NCBI RefSeq assembly: GCF_000426525.1 | Contig: NZ_KE384533.1 | Location: 1,316,938 to 1,380,937, forward strand | From: Nocardioides alkalitolerans DSM 16699 | Lineage (GTDB): Bacteria > Actinomycetota > Actinomycetes > Propionibacteriales > Nocardioidaceae | DNA: 64,000 nt | Direction: 5' to 3' | Shown: positions 19,060-27,536 of the stretch, one piece after another | Layout of the letters: each line of letters opens with the position of its first letter | How positions within the stretch are numbered: the stretch's first letter is position 1 | Made by a program: the position numbers and the translations under genes | Notes under the pieces: generated by a model | What the model was told of the DNA's origin: nothing | Database searches by the model: none | Seen by the model: only the letters and a program-made list of their open reading frames with translations

Positions 19060-19081
19060 CCACTTGGTATATACCAAGTGG
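19060..19081. promoter_or_regulatory. 22-bp perfect palindrome, HutC-type GntR operator
   Basis: The core CACTTGGTATATACCAAGTG (19061-19080) is a perfect palindrome, extended by one C:G pair on each side. It contains GT-A-TA-T-AC, the GT-N-TA-N-AC core described for HutC-subfamily regulators. It lies 25 bp upstream of the kinase ATG and about 147 bp upstream of the divergent HutC-type regulator gene. A repressor bound here would block the kinase promoter. Confidence 0.8.
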
Positions 19082-19105
19082 ACCATCGGTTCGGGAGGCT
19101 CGTCC

Positions 19106-20560
19106 ATGACCCACGTGCTGGCGATCGACCAGGGCACGTCCGGCACCAAGGCCGTCGTCGTCGACGCCGCCGGAGCCGTGGTCGCCCTGGCCGAGGTGGG
19201 GCTGCGGCCGACGTACGGCGAGGGCGGGCTCGTCGAGCAGGACCCCGAGGCGCTGTGGCAGTCCGTGGTCGTGGCCGGGCGCCGCGCGCTCGAGCAGGCC
19301 GGCGTGCCGGTCGCCGCCGTGGCGCTGGCCAACCAGGGCGAGACCGTCCTGGCGTGGGACCGCGCCACCGGACGACCGCTCTCGACGGCGATCGTCTGGC
19401 AGGACCGGCGGGCGGCCTCGGTCTGCGCCGACCGCGCCGCGCACGCCGACCGGGTGGCCGCCGCGACCGGCCTGGTGCTCGACCCCTACTTCTCCGGGCC
19501 CAAGCTGCGGTGGCTGCGCGAGCACGTCACCACCGCGGGCGTCGTCACCACCACCGACACGTGGCTGGTGCACCGGCTCTGCGGCGCCTTCGTCACCGAC
19601 GTCTCCACCGCCAGCCGCTCCCTGCTGCTCGACCTCGACACCACCGCGTGGAGCCCCGAGCTCCTGGGGATCCTCGACCTCGCCGACGAGGCGCTGCCCG
19701 AGGTCGTCGACTGCGACGCGGTGGTGGGCGAGACGAACGTCTTCGGCCCCCGGATCCCGGTCGCCGGCCTCGTCGTCGACCAGCAGGCCGCGCTGCTCGC
19801 GGAGAGCTGCCTCGAGCCGGGGGAGGCGAAGTGCACGTTCGGCACCGGCGCCTTCCTGCTCGCCCAGCTGGGCCCGCGCCCGACCCGCTCGACCTCCGGC
19901 CTCACCACCTCGGTGGCGTGGCGGCTCCGTGGCGAGACGTCGTACTGCGTCGACGGGCAGGTCTACACGGCCGCCTCCGCGGTGCGGTGGGCGATCGACC
20001 TGGGGCTCGTGCCCTCCGCCGACCAGCTCGACCGGACGGCAGCCGCCGCCGGACCCGACAGCTCCGGCGTGCTCTGCGTCCCCGCCCTCGCCGGCCTGGC
20101 CGCGCCCTGGTGGGACGCGCACGCGACCGCCTCCTTCACCGGCATGACCCTGGGCACCGGGCGCGGCCACCTCGTCCGCGCCCTGCTGGAGGGCGTCGCC
20201 GCGCAGGTCGCGGCGCTCGTGCGGCTCGTCGACACCGACCTGGGCCAGCCCCTCACCCGCCTGCGCGTCGACGGTGGCCTCACTCGCTCCGAGGTGCTGC
20301 TGCAGGCCCAGGCCGACCTCGCCCAGGTGCCCGTCGACGTCTACCCCTCCAGCCACGCGACCCCGCTCGGCGCCGCGGCCTGCGCCCGCCTGGCCCTCGA
20401 CCCGGCGGCCTCCGTCGCCGACGTCGTCGGCACCTGGACCCCGAGCCGCACCTACGAGCCGCGCTGGTCGCCCGACCGCGCGGCCGAGCACCTCCACCGG
20501 TGGCACGCCGCGGCCGACGCCGCGCGCTCCGTCCCGACCCCCGATCCCCGAGACCCCTGA
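19106..20560 (+). CDS. FGGY-family carbohydrate kinase, glycerol-kinase-like
   Basis: 484 residues from ATG 19106 (GGGAGG upstream). The ATP-site motif AIDQGTSGTKAVVVD opens the protein. The polyol-site regions DPYFSGPKLRWL and DQQAALLAESC and the ATP-binding C-terminal lobe (RLRVDGGLTRSEVLLQAQAD, then GAAACARLAL) match glycerol kinase. However, the glycerol-binding Arg-Glu pair, NQRET in GlpK, reads NQGET here (Gly78-Glu79), so a substrate other than glycerol is quite possible. It starts an operon with two FAD oxidoreductases, the layout of a polyol kinase plus polyol-phosphate dehydrogenase pathway, under a likely HutC-type repressor. Confidence 0.85.
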   Translation: MTHVLAIDQGTSGTKAVVVDAAGAVVALAEVGLRPTYGEGGLVEQDPEALWQSVVVAGRRALEQAGVPVAAVALANQGETVLAWDRATGRPLSTAIVWQDRRAASVCADRAAHADRVAAATGLVLDPYFSGPKLRWLREHVTTAGVVTTTDTWLVHRLCGAFVTDVSTASRSLLLDLDTTAWSPELLGILDLADEALPEVVDCDAVVGETNVFGPRIPVAGLVVDQQAALLAESCLEPGEAKCTFGTGAFLLAQLGPRPTRSTSGLTTSVAWRLRGETSYCVDGQVYTAASAVRWAIDLGLVPSADQLDRTAAAAGPDSSGVLCVPALAGLAAPWWDAHATASFTGMTLGTGRGHLVRALLEGVAAQVAALVRLVDTDLGQPLTRLRVDGGLTRSEVLLQAQADLAQVPVDVYPSSHATPLGAAACARLALDPAASVADVVGTWTPSRTYEPRWSPDRAAEHLHRWHAAADAARSVPTPDPRDP

Positions 20561-20568
20561 GAGCAGCG

Positions 20569-22014
20569 ATGAGCCCCGACCCCACCCCGCGTCCCGAGCA
20601 CCTCGCCGAGCCGCCCGCGCCGTACGACGTCGTCGTCGTCGGCGGCGGCATCGTCGGCGCCGCGATCGCCCGCGACCTCGGCGGCACCGCCCTGCGGGTC
20701 GCCCTCGTCGAGGGTCGCGACGACGTCGGCGACGGCACCAGCAAGGCCAACACCGCGATCCTCCACACCGGCTTCGACGCCACCCCGGGCACGCTCGAGT
20801 CGCTCCTGGTGGCCCGCGGCTACGACCTGCTGGGGGAGTACGCCGAGCGGACCGGCATCCCCGTCGAGCGCACCGGCGCCCTGCTGGTGGCCTGGAGCGA
20901 GGAGGAGCGCGACGCCCTCCCCGGCCTGCGCGACAAGGCGCGGAAGAACGGGTACGACGCCTGCGAGCTCGTCGACGCCGCCGAGGTCTACCGGCGCGTC
21001 CCGGCGCTCGGCCCGGGGGCGCTCGCCGGGCTCACGGTGCCGGGCGAGTCGATCATCTGCACGTGGACGACGAACCTGGCGCTGGCCACCGACGCCGTCG
21101 GCCGCGGGGTCGAGCTGCACCGCTCCACCCGGGTCGAGGGCGCGACCGTCGGCGACGACGTCACCACGCTCCACACCAGCCGGGGCGACCTGCGCACCCG
21201 TTGGGTCGTCAACGCGGCGGGCCTCGGCGCCGACCGCCTCGACGCCGTCCTCGGCCACGACCGCTTCACGGTCACGCCCCGCCGCGGCGAGCTCTTCGTC
21301 TTCGACAAGCTCGCCCGCCCGCTGGCGCCCTGCATCGTGCTGCCCGTGCCGTCGTCGCGCGGCAAGGGCGTGCTCGTCTCGCCCACCATCTACGGCAACG
21401 TGATGCTCGGCCCGACGTCGGAGAACCTCGCCGACCGCACGGCGACCGGCACCTCCGAGGCGGGGTTCGACTTCCTGCTCGGCAAGGGCCGCACGCTCAT
21501 GCCGGCCCTGCTCGAGGAGGAGGTCACCGCGTCGTACGCCGGGCTGCGCGCCGCGATCGACCGCGACGACTACCTGATCGACCTCGACGTCGCGCAGCGC
21601 TACCTGCTCGTGGGCGGGATCCGGTCGACGGGGCTCACCGCCGGGATGGCGATCGCGGAGCACGTGCGCGCCCTGCTCGCCGACGGGGGGCTCGCTCCGC
21701 TCGACCCGCGCCCCGACCTGCCCGCCCCGCCCCGCATGCCGCAGCTCGGCGAGGCCGGGGTGCGCCCGTACGAGGACGCGGCCGCCATCGCGGACGACCC
21801 GGCGTACGGGCAGGTGGTCTGCTTCTGCGAGCGCGTGACGCTCGGGGAGGTGCGCGACGCGTTCGCGAGCCCCGTGCCGCCCTGCGACCTCGACGGCCTG
21901 CGGCGCCGGACCCGCCTGATGAACGGCCGCTGCCAGGGCTTCTACTGCGGCGCCCACGCCGCCGCGCTCGTCGAGTCCGGTGGCGTCGAGCGGACGCCGG
22001 AGGTGGCGCGATGA
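20569..22014 (+). CDS. FAD-dependent glycerol-3-phosphate dehydrogenase-like oxidoreductase with BFD-like [2Fe-2S] domain
   Basis: 481 residues. The N-terminal dinucleotide-binding motif VVVVGGGIVGAAIARD (21-36) is followed by a DAO/GlpA-type FAD domain (GTSKANTAILHTGFDATPG, and IRSTGLTAGMAIAEHV near the end of the domain). The C-terminal 80 residues carry the four-cysteine BFD-like cluster site CFCERVT with NGRCQGFYCG. This corresponds to GlpA of anaerobic-type or GlpABC-like systems, oxidising a polyol phosphate such as glycerol-3-phosphate and passing electrons through an iron-sulfur centre. It starts 8 bp after the kinase and overlaps the next gene by 4 bp. Confidence 0.85.
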   Translation: MSPDPTPRPEHLAEPPAPYDVVVVGGGIVGAAIARDLGGTALRVALVEGRDDVGDGTSKANTAILHTGFDATPGTLESLLVARGYDLLGEYAERTGIPVERTGALLVAWSEEERDALPGLRDKARKNGYDACELVDAAEVYRRVPALGPGALAGLTVPGESIICTWTTNLALATDAVGRGVELHRSTRVEGATVGDDVTTLHTSRGDLRTRWVVNAAGLGADRLDAVLGHDRFTVTPRRGELFVFDKLARPLAPCIVLPVPSSRGKGVLVSPTIYGNVMLGPTSENLADRTATGTSEAGFDFLLGKGRTLMPALLEEEVTASYAGLRAAIDRDDYLIDLDVAQRYLLVGGIRSTGLTAGMAIAEHVRALLADGGLAPLDPRPDLPAPPRMPQLGEAGVRPYEDAAAIADDPAYGQVVCFCERVTLGEVRDAFASPVPPCDLDGLRRRTRLMNGRCQGFYCGAHAAALVESGGVERTPEVAR

Positions 22015-23288
22015 GCGCTCTGCCCGTCGAGCGGGTGCGGGTGGCCGTCGTCGGCGGCGGGCCCGCCGGCCTGACCGCCGCCGCCGCGCTGGCGACCCAG
22101 GGTGTCGACGACGTGCTCGTGGTCGAGCGCGAGGCCGAGACCGGCGGCATCCCGCGCCACAGCGACCACCCGGGCTACGGGCTGCGAGACCTGCGCCGCT
22201 TCGTGTCGGGCCCGACCTACGCGCGGCGGCTCACCGCCACCGCCCGTGACGCGGGGGTCCGGCTCGAGACCGGGGCGATGGTCACCGGCTGGGCCGGGGG
22301 TCGCGCCACGACCCGGCGCCTCGAGGTCACGTCGCCCGCCGGACGCCGCGTCGTCGAGGCCGAGGCCGTCGTGCTCGCCACCGGTGCGCGCGAGCGGCCC
22401 CGGCCGGCGCGCCTCATCCCGGGCGACCGGCCCGACGGTGTCTGGACGACGGGGCAGCTGCAGAACCTCGTGCACCTCCACCACGCCCCGGTCGGCTCGC
22501 GCGCCGTCGTCGTCGGGGCCGAGCTCGTCAGCTGGTCGGCCGTGATGACGCTGCGCGAGGCCGGGTGCGCGACGGTCGCGATGACCACCACCTACGACCG
22601 ACCCGACGCGTACGCCGCGTTCCACCTGCCCGGCCGGGCCCTGCTGAAGGGGCCCGTGCTCACCGGCACGCGGGTCGTCGCGATCGAGGGCCGGGGGCGC
22701 GTCACCGGCGTCGTCGTGGAGACCCTGGCGACGGGGGAGCGCCGGACCATCCCCTGCGACACCGTCGTCACCACGGGCGACTGGATCCCCGACCACGAGC
22801 TCGCCCGCTTGGGCGGGGTGGAGCTGGACGCCGGCACGCGCGGGCCGCTGGTCGACGCGAGCCTGCGCACCAGCGCCGCCGGGGTCTTCGCCGCCGGCAA
22901 CCTGCTGCACCCGGTGGACACGGCCGACGGCGCCGCGCTCGACGGCCGGCACGTCGCGGGGCGGGTGGCGGCCTGGCTGGACGGGCCCCCGACCGCACTG
23001 CCGGTCCCACGCGCCGGCGGCGTCCGGGTCCGTGCGGCCGCCCCGTTCCGGTGGGTCGCGCCGCAGCTCGTCGCACCGGACGGCGGGGTCGCGCCCCGCG
23101 GCGACCTGCTGCTGTGGGTCGACGAGCACCACCGCTTCCCCCGCGTCCAGGCCCACCAGGACGGCCGGCTCCTCGCTCGGCGTCGCGTGGCCTGGCCGGC
23201 GGCTCCGGGGCGGGTCTTCCGGGCCCCCTGGTCGCTCGTCGCGGGCGCCGACCCGGCGGGCGGCGACGTCACGGTGTCGCTGGGCTGA
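22011..23288 (+). CDS. NAD(P)/FAD-dependent oxidoreductase, partner of the GlpA-like protein
   Basis: 425 residues. The N-terminal FAD motif VVGGGPAGLTAAAALATQG is followed by the segment EAETGGIPRHSDHPGYGLRD, typical of flavoproteins paired with GlpA-like or HcnB/opine-oxidase-type subunits. A second nucleotide-binding region begins at VVVGAELVSWSAVMTLREAG. The usual GxGxxG is degraded there (VGAELVS), so NAD(P)H binding may be lost. The ATG overlaps the preceding stop by 4 bp (ATGA), consistent with a stoichiometric complex. In Firmicutes and Thermotogae similar trios (kinase, GlpA-like, NAD/FAD oxidoreductase) oxidise glycerol-3-phosphate; the role here is inferred from that. Confidence 0.82.
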   Translation: MSALPVERVRVAVVGGGPAGLTAAAALATQGVDDVLVVEREAETGGIPRHSDHPGYGLRDLRRFVSGPTYARRLTATARDAGVRLETGAMVTGWAGGRATTRRLEVTSPAGRRVVEAEAVVLATGARERPRPARLIPGDRPDGVWTTGQLQNLVHLHHAPVGSRAVVVGAELVSWSAVMTLREAGCATVAMTTTYDRPDAYAAFHLPGRALLKGPVLTGTRVVAIEGRGRVTGVVVETLATGERRTIPCDTVVTTGDWIPDHELARLGGVELDAGTRGPLVDASLRTSAAGVFAAGNLLHPVDTADGAALDGRHVAGRVAAWLDGPPTALPVPRAGGVRVRAAAPFRWVAPQLVAPDGGVAPRGDLLLWVDEHHRFPRVQAHQDGRLLARRRVAWPAAPGRVFRAPWSLVAGADPAGGDVTVSLG

Positions 23289-23318
23289 CGTCGTACGGCG
23301 GACACGCCCGCCCGGCCG

Positions 23319-23987
23319 TCAGGTCCAGCGCACGTCGGTGACCGGCACGTCGGGCAGCGCCGCGCGCACCTGCGCGCTCAGCCTCGACGACGGGTTCACC
23401 AGCACGCCGCGGCGGGCGTTCCGCAGCAGCGGCAGGTCGGAGGAGGAGTCGGTGTAGGCGACGTCCCACGGCGGTGGCGCCCCCAGCAGGCGGGCGCGCT
23501 CGACCTTGCGGTCGTGGAAGTTGTGGTCGCGCATCCGGGCCCCGCCCGGTGCCGGGCCGAGCCGCGAGCCGGCGTACGCCGCCCCCTCCAGCCCGGCTCC
23601 CTCCAGGAACCCTCGGAGCAACGGCTCGAGCGCCGCCGAGAGCACGACGACCCGGTCGCCGTCGGCGAGGTGAGCGGCAGCCGCGGCGACCCCGTCCGCG
23701 AGGGGGAGGCCGGGGGTGGTGGCGAGCTCGTGACCGAGGGCCTCGAGCTCGGTGGTGAGCGTCTCGAGACGGGTGCCGACGAAGAAGGCCCGGAGCGTGG
23801 CCCGCGACGCGTGCGAGCGCAGCAGCGCGGAGCGTCCGGTGACCGCGAAGGCGGCGAGCGCGGGGACGGCGCCGGCCACGAGCCAGGGCCGCCGGGTGCC
23901 CTGGCGTCGGAGGTAGGCGACCGTCGAGTCGTCCCGGACGAGGACCCCGTCGAAGTCGAAGACCGCCGTCGTTGCATGCTCGACCAT
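23319..23987 (-). CDS. HAD-IB family phosphatase (SerB-like)
   Basis: 222 residues from ATG 23987 (MVEHATTAVFDFDGVLV); an upstream in-frame extension would run into the divergent promoter. Motif I is FDFDGVLVRDDST, the serine motif is VVVLSAALEPLL and the acidic motif is YTDSSSDLPLL. This pattern places it with HAD-IB phosphatases such as SerB and related phospholipid or phosphoserine phosphatases. The cap region contains a hydrophobic stretch (VAGAVPALAAFAVTG) that may contact membrane or lipid. Only 23 bp separate it from the divergent response regulator. Confidence 0.82.
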   Translation of the reverse strand: MVEHATTAVFDFDGVLVRDDSTVAYLRRQGTRRPWLVAGAVPALAAFAVTGRSALLRSHASRATLRAFFVGTRLETLTTELEALGHELATTPGLPLADGVAAAAAHLADGDRVVVLSAALEPLLRGFLEGAGLEGAAYAGSRLGPAPGGARMRDHNFHDRKVERARLLGAPPPWDVAYTDSSSDLPLLRNARRGVLVNPSSRLSAQVRAALPDVPVTDVRWT

Positions 23988-24010
23988 CCCGACGATCCTA
24001 TGCTGGGGCC

Positions 24011-24676
24011 GTGGAGCAGCAGAGACGACCAATTCGCATCGCCATCGTCAACGACTACGAGCTCGTGGTCGCGGGTGTCGCCGGCATCCTCTCGGCGTAC
24101 GCCGACCGCGTGGAGGTGGTCGAGCTCGACGCCCAGCGACCCGTCGTCAGCGACGTCGACCTGGTGCTCTACGACTCCTTCGGTCAGGTCCAGGGCAGCG
24201 ACATGGACGTCGACGCGCTCCTGCAGGACACCGACGCCTGCCTGGCGGTGCTCAGCTGGAACACCCAGCCCGAGGTCGTGGCGCGCGCGATCTCCGCGGG
24301 AGCGGCGGGCTACATCTCGAAGGGGGTCTCGGGCGAGGAGCTCGTCGAGGCCATCGAGAAGATCTGCGGCGGCACGGTGGTGACGCCCGAGACCGCCCAC
24401 CACGCCGACGGCGACGAGCTGGGCCGCTGGCCCGGTGAGGAGTTCGACCTCACGCCCCGCGAGTCCGAGGTGCTGGCCCTCATCTGCCAGGGCCTCAGCA
24501 ACCAGGAGATCACCACCCGCGCGTTCATCGGCATCAACACGGTGAAGACCTACATCCGCACCCTCTACGCCAAGATCGGTGCGGAGAGCCGTTCGCAGGC
24601 CGTGCTGTGGGGCGTCGACCACGGGTTCCGCCCCGACGAGGTGCGCCACGTCGGTGGTCAGCGCGACGAGGTCTGA
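24011..24676 (+). CDS. LuxR/NarL-family response regulator
   Basis: 221 residues from a GTG at 24011. The receiver domain (1-125) shows the acidic position D15, a plausible phospho-acceptor D55 (DLVLYDSF) and the conserved Lys in GYISKG. The C-terminal LuxR helix-turn-helix is clear from FDLTPRESEVLALICQGLSN, then ITTRAFIGINTVKTYIRTLY and AKIGAESRSQAV. No histidine kinase is adjacent, so it is an orphan regulator. The acidic pocket is reduced (IVNDYE rather than a DD pair), so phosphorylation-independent control is possible. It converges on the small secreted-protein gene downstream, 3 bp away. Confidence 0.88.
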   Translation: MEQQRRPIRIAIVNDYELVVAGVAGILSAYADRVEVVELDAQRPVVSDVDLVLYDSFGQVQGSDMDVDALLQDTDACLAVLSWNTQPEVVARAISAGAAGYISKGVSGEELVEAIEKICGGTVVTPETAHHADGDELGRWPGEEFDLTPRESEVLALICQGLSNQEITTRAFIGINTVKTYIRTLYAKIGAESRSQAVLWGVDHGFRPDEVRHVGGQRDEV

Positions 24677-24679
24677 GCC

Positions 24680-25126
24680 TCACTCCTCGACCGAGGCGTA
24701 GAACTCGCTGGACGTCCCGGGCTCCGTGACGTGCAGGGCGAGACTGAAACCGAGGTCGTCCGCCTCGGCCCGGCAGTCGGACGCCGCCGCGTCCGCGGAG
24801 GTGCTCCCGGGTGCGACGGGCGTGCACGAGAACTCGGCTGCCACCACCGCGACGAACTCCGTCGGGTCCATGGTGGTGGTGCCGTCGACGACGCGTCCGC
24901 CGGCCTGGGTGGAGCTGGAGCCTGCGTCGCAGTCGTCGGCGACCCCCACGCGCGTGGTGGCGGGGAGGCCGTCGAGAAGGTCGGCCAGCCGGTCCGCCTG
25001 ACGTCCGCCCTCCGCCGAGCAGCTGGCGCTGTCGGGATCGCGCCGCTCGGCAGCGTCGACGAGGAGGATGCCGCCCGCGAGCACGACGAGGCAGCAGATG
25101 CCGAAGGCGATCAGCTGGGTGCGCAC
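24680..25126 (-). CDS. Small membrane-anchored or secreted hypothetical protein
   Basis: 148 residues. The N-terminus LIAFGICCLVVLAGGILLV is a membrane segment or uncleaved signal anchor. The mature part is acidic with Cys residues (CSAEGG, DDCDAG, FSCTP, SDCRAE) that could form two disulfides outside the cell. I do not recognise the family. It is transcribed toward the response-regulator gene and ends 3 bp from it. Confidence 0.7.
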   Translation of the reverse strand: MRTQLIAFGICCLVVLAGGILLVDAAERRDPDSASCSAEGGRQADRLADLLDGLPATTRVGVADDCDAGSSSTQAGGRVVDGTTTMDPTEFVAVVAAEFSCTPVAPGSTSADAAASDCRAEADDLGFSLALHVTEPGTSSEFYASVEE

Positions 25127-25266
25127 GGGCGCTCCTCTCGGTCGGGAGCGCCATCATCGCCCAGACGGGCCCGCGTCGTCGGCGATCGCGGCGACGCGCC
25201 TCGCGACGGAGGCGGGGGACCGGAGCCTGTCCTGGGGAACCGGCGGGCTGAGGGGGCCGTGGTCGC

Positions 25267-25506
25267 TCAGCGCTCGACGATCCACCCGGGCCGGCCGGCA
25301 ACGAGGTTCACGATGACGAAGACGAGTGCGTTGACTGCGATCGCGCAGCCCGTTGCGAGCAGGGCCCAGTCGATCCACGAAGAGGTGTCAGCCCCGCCTG
25401 CCGAGAGTCGGAGTGTGGCCGGCAGAACGATGCAGACTCCGACGACGACCTGGAGCGCCCACCAGGCCGCGCCCGGTCTCTTCCGGGGCCCGGACATCTC
25501 AGGCAT
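25267..25506 (-). CDS. Small two-helix membrane protein
   Basis: 79 residues from ATG 25506; a GTG one codon upstream is an alternative, but GGAAGG is better spaced for the ATG. Two hydrophobic helices (AWWALQVVVGVCIVLPATL and WALLATGCAIAVNALVFVIV) are joined by a short polar loop. There is no recognised family. It lies in a run of small minus-strand membrane-protein genes. Confidence 0.6.
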   Translation of the reverse strand: MPEMSGPRKRPGAAWWALQVVVGVCIVLPATLRLSAGGADTSSWIDWALLATGCAIAVNALVFVIVNLVAGRPGWIVER

Positions 25507-25576
25507 CACACGACCTTCCGAGCGGACGAGAACGACCGCGACGGACCCCCGAGAGGTCCCCGCGGCCGATATCCGC

Positions 25577-25822
25577 TCAGTTCATGGAGTTCAGAATTGC
25601 CTGTCCGATGATGAATCCGGCCACTCCCGCGACGATGCACCCGATCCCCACGTACATGCCGAGCGGGCGGTCTCCCTTGGCGTACGCGACGAAGCCCAGG
25701 ACGGCGCCGATCGCCGCGATGATGGGAAAGAGGATGAACCCGATGACGCCGAGGACGATGCCGATGATGCTCATCGTGCGGGCGCTGCTGCTGCGGGTGG
25801 GCTGCGGTGCGTAGTTGCTCAT
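25577..25822 (-). CDS. DUF4190-like small membrane protein
   Basis: 81 residues from ATG 25822 (MSNYAPQPTRSSSARTMS). A short polar Pro/Ser head is followed by two Gly-rich hydrophobic helices (IIGIVLGVIGFILFPIIAAI and GMYVGIGCIVAGVAGFIIG) around a KGD loop. This matches the DUF4190 pattern of small actinobacterial membrane proteins of unknown function. GGGGGACCC precedes the start. Confidence 0.7.
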   Translation of the reverse strand: MSNYAPQPTRSSSARTMSIIGIVLGVIGFILFPIIAAIGAVLGFVAYAKGDRPLGMYVGIGCIVAGVAGFIIGQAILNSMN

Positions 25823-26413
25823 GCGGGTCCCCCAGGGGTGATGGTGGTCATGGTCCAGGGTGAGTACCCGAGGACGCGTCGAGCATGCCCACGAAAGTCC
25901 TTCGAGTGCGTTAAATGCGGAAAAGATTGCCGCTGTTGACGTCGCAGCGGGCAATCGGATCAGAATTCTCGTACGTCCATGGGAAATGCATCCCACGTCT
26001 TTACCGAATCACTGGGACGAGGGGCGGGCCCCTGAGGAAGCCGCCCCAGGCGTGCCGATGAGCTGGCTCGACGACCGCCATCGTCGGCGCGTGCCCGTCA
26101 GGATGAGCTCAACGGAACGGCAGAGATGGCTCCGACGCCCTCGATGGCGACGGCTTCCGCTGCCACCGACGGACAGGGTCCACCGACGTGATCGAGATAG
26201 AGATCAGGCGGCCTGGCCGAATGGCGATACTGCCCATGAGAAAGATGAAGTTGGGCCGTGCGACGGCGGCCTCCGTGAAGGCCCGGTCGACCACCGTGAT
26301 CGAGCCCGACGACGCGTAGCACGAGCTCACGGCCTCGATCGACTGGGTCACCGGTCAACCCGTGATGGTGGGCCCTGAACCAGGACGAGTGGTGCTCGGT
26401 GCCCGCCGCGAGG
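25823..26413. other. 591-bp low-density region of atypical composition
   Basis: This stretch is visibly richer in A/T than its surroundings between about 25890 and 26010, with several short A/T runs, and has no full-length gene. One short minus-strand frame (26109-26351) has coding-like third positions and is listed separately. The rest looks like decayed or recently inserted DNA, and I see no transposase, integrase or terminal repeats in it. Confidence 0.5.
26109..26351 (-). CDS. Possible small ORF or gene remnant
   Basis: An 80-codon frame whose first 40 or so codons almost all end in G or C, as real genes here do. It gives a plausible peptide (TVVDRAFTEAAVARPNFIF); the C-terminal third is low-complexity and basic and looks non-coding. 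There is no family match by eye. It may be the surviving piece of a broken gene. Confidence 0.3.
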   Translation of the reverse strand: MTQSIEAVSSCYASSGSITVVDRAFTEAAVARPNFIFLMGSIAIRPGRLISISITSVDPVRRWQRKPSPSRASEPSLPFR

Positions 26414-26824
26414 TCAGGGCAACCGGACGTCGCGCAGCAGCTGGGACGTGCCGGCGACGGTCCCGATCCACGCGCTCAGCAGGACGACGACGATGCCGAT
26501 CTGCGTGATCACCTCAAGGCCGGAGCCGCGCAGGACTGCGAGGAGCGTGACGGTGGCGAGGGTCGACGTCGGGATCACGACGGTGGCGGTGAACGCTTGG
26601 CGCAGCTGACCGCACCACCCCGCCAGCAGGCCCACCGTCAGCGCGTAGCCATAGAGCTGCCAGCTGCCGTGGCGCTGGTTCTTGCGTGTCCGCGGGTTCC
26701 ACTGATCGTGGGCGTCCCACCCGAGCCACGCCATCCAGATGAGTGCCGCCGCGGTGGCGAGCAGGGCGGGAAGTGCGGTGAGGTGTGGTCGGCCCTCGTG
26801 CTGCGTCGGCCGTGTCGGGGTCAC
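26414..26824 (-). CDS. Hypothetical membrane protein
   Basis: About 136 residues with a GTG at 26824 as the most likely start; an in-frame extension to 26917 is basic and improbable. Three to four hydrophobic helices are visible (LTALPALLATAAALIWMAWLG, a Trp/Tyr-rich loop with QWNPRTRKNQRHGSW, YALTVGLLAGW, and ITQIGIVVVLLSAWIGTVAG). I cannot name a family. Codon usage is somewhat less GC-biased than that of large neighbouring genes. Confidence 0.6.
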   Translation of the reverse strand: MTPTRPTQHEGRPHLTALPALLATAAALIWMAWLGWDAHDQWNPRTRKNQRHGSWQLYGYALTVGLLAGWCGQLRQAFTATVVIPTSTLATVTLLAVLRGSGLEVITQIGIVVVLLSAWIGTVAGTSQLLRDVRLP

Positions 26825-26933
26825 CCGACGAGGATGGACGAGCGCCGGCGGGTCGGCGTGAGCACGTGTGCTCAGAGTCTTCCGAGGACCCCCAAGGCGC
26901 TTTGCCCCGCGTGTCACCTCTTGATCGGGGAAC

Positions 26934-27536
26934 TCAGATCTTCACGTGGGCGATGTCGCTGTCGTCGTCGTACGGAGGGGTGGGTTCACCGAACCGCTCC
27001 AGGGCGGTGACGTACCGGCCGCCGAACTCGACTCTCTCGATCGGCTTCAGCCGCCGCAGGCCCGAGGCTTGCGCCCAGGTGCCGTCATCGTTGATGGCGT
27101 GCAGCTCCAGGCGCCTCGTCCCCACCCTGTGGATCTTGCCGACCTCGACGTGTCGCCAGTCGGGGGTGACGCGCTGGTGGAGCATGACCAGCTCGGCGCG
27201 GTCGGCGATCATCCGCAGCATCCCGCTCAGTGTCGCTGTGGGCTCGATGAGGAACGTGGTCACGGGCACCCCGAGCCCTGAGACTGCTCGGCTCATGAAC
27301 TCGGAAGCTGGGTGCCATCTCACGCTCGTGATGTCCTTCAGACGGAAGAGCGCCACGTCGTCGAGGTAGGACCCTTGGATCAGGGTGTGCACGACGACCC
27401 ACCGGTCGGTCAGCGCCAGGACGCGCCCGTACTTGGCGTTGTCCTGCCACGAGCCCGTGAGCTCGACCTCGACCCATCGTCCTTCGCGGCGAGCCCGCTC
27501 GAGTCGTCGAACCACCTTCTCGGCGGAATGTCCCAC
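26934..27536 (-). CDS. Conserved-looking hypothetical protein
   Basis: 200 residues with a GTG start, soluble, beginning SAEKVVRRLERARREGRWVE and continuing with a beta-rich domain (VVVHTLIQGSYLDDVALFRL). It contains a segment VRWHPASEFMSRAV and an acidic C-terminus (PPYDDDSDIAH). The N-terminal part resembles actinobacterial proteins that handle phage- or regulator-like small beta barrels, but I do not recognise it firmly. No partner genes suggest a function. Confidence 0.65.
   Translation of the reverse strand: MGHSAEKVVRRLERARREGRWVEVELTGSWQDNAKYGRVLALTDRWVVVHTLIQGSYLDDVALFRLKDITSVRWHPASEFMSRAVSGLGVPVTTFLIEPTATLSGMLRMIADRAELVMLHQRVTPDWRHVEVGKIHRVGTRRLELHAINDDGTWAQASGLRRLKPIERVEFGGRYVTALERFGEPTPPYDDDSDIAHVKI

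Noticed and set aside
25860..26378. 172-codon plus-strand frame
   Set aside because: The product is an Arg/Asp-rich low-complexity chain typical of antisense frames in GC-rich DNA, and a better coding signal exists on the other strand at 26109-26351.
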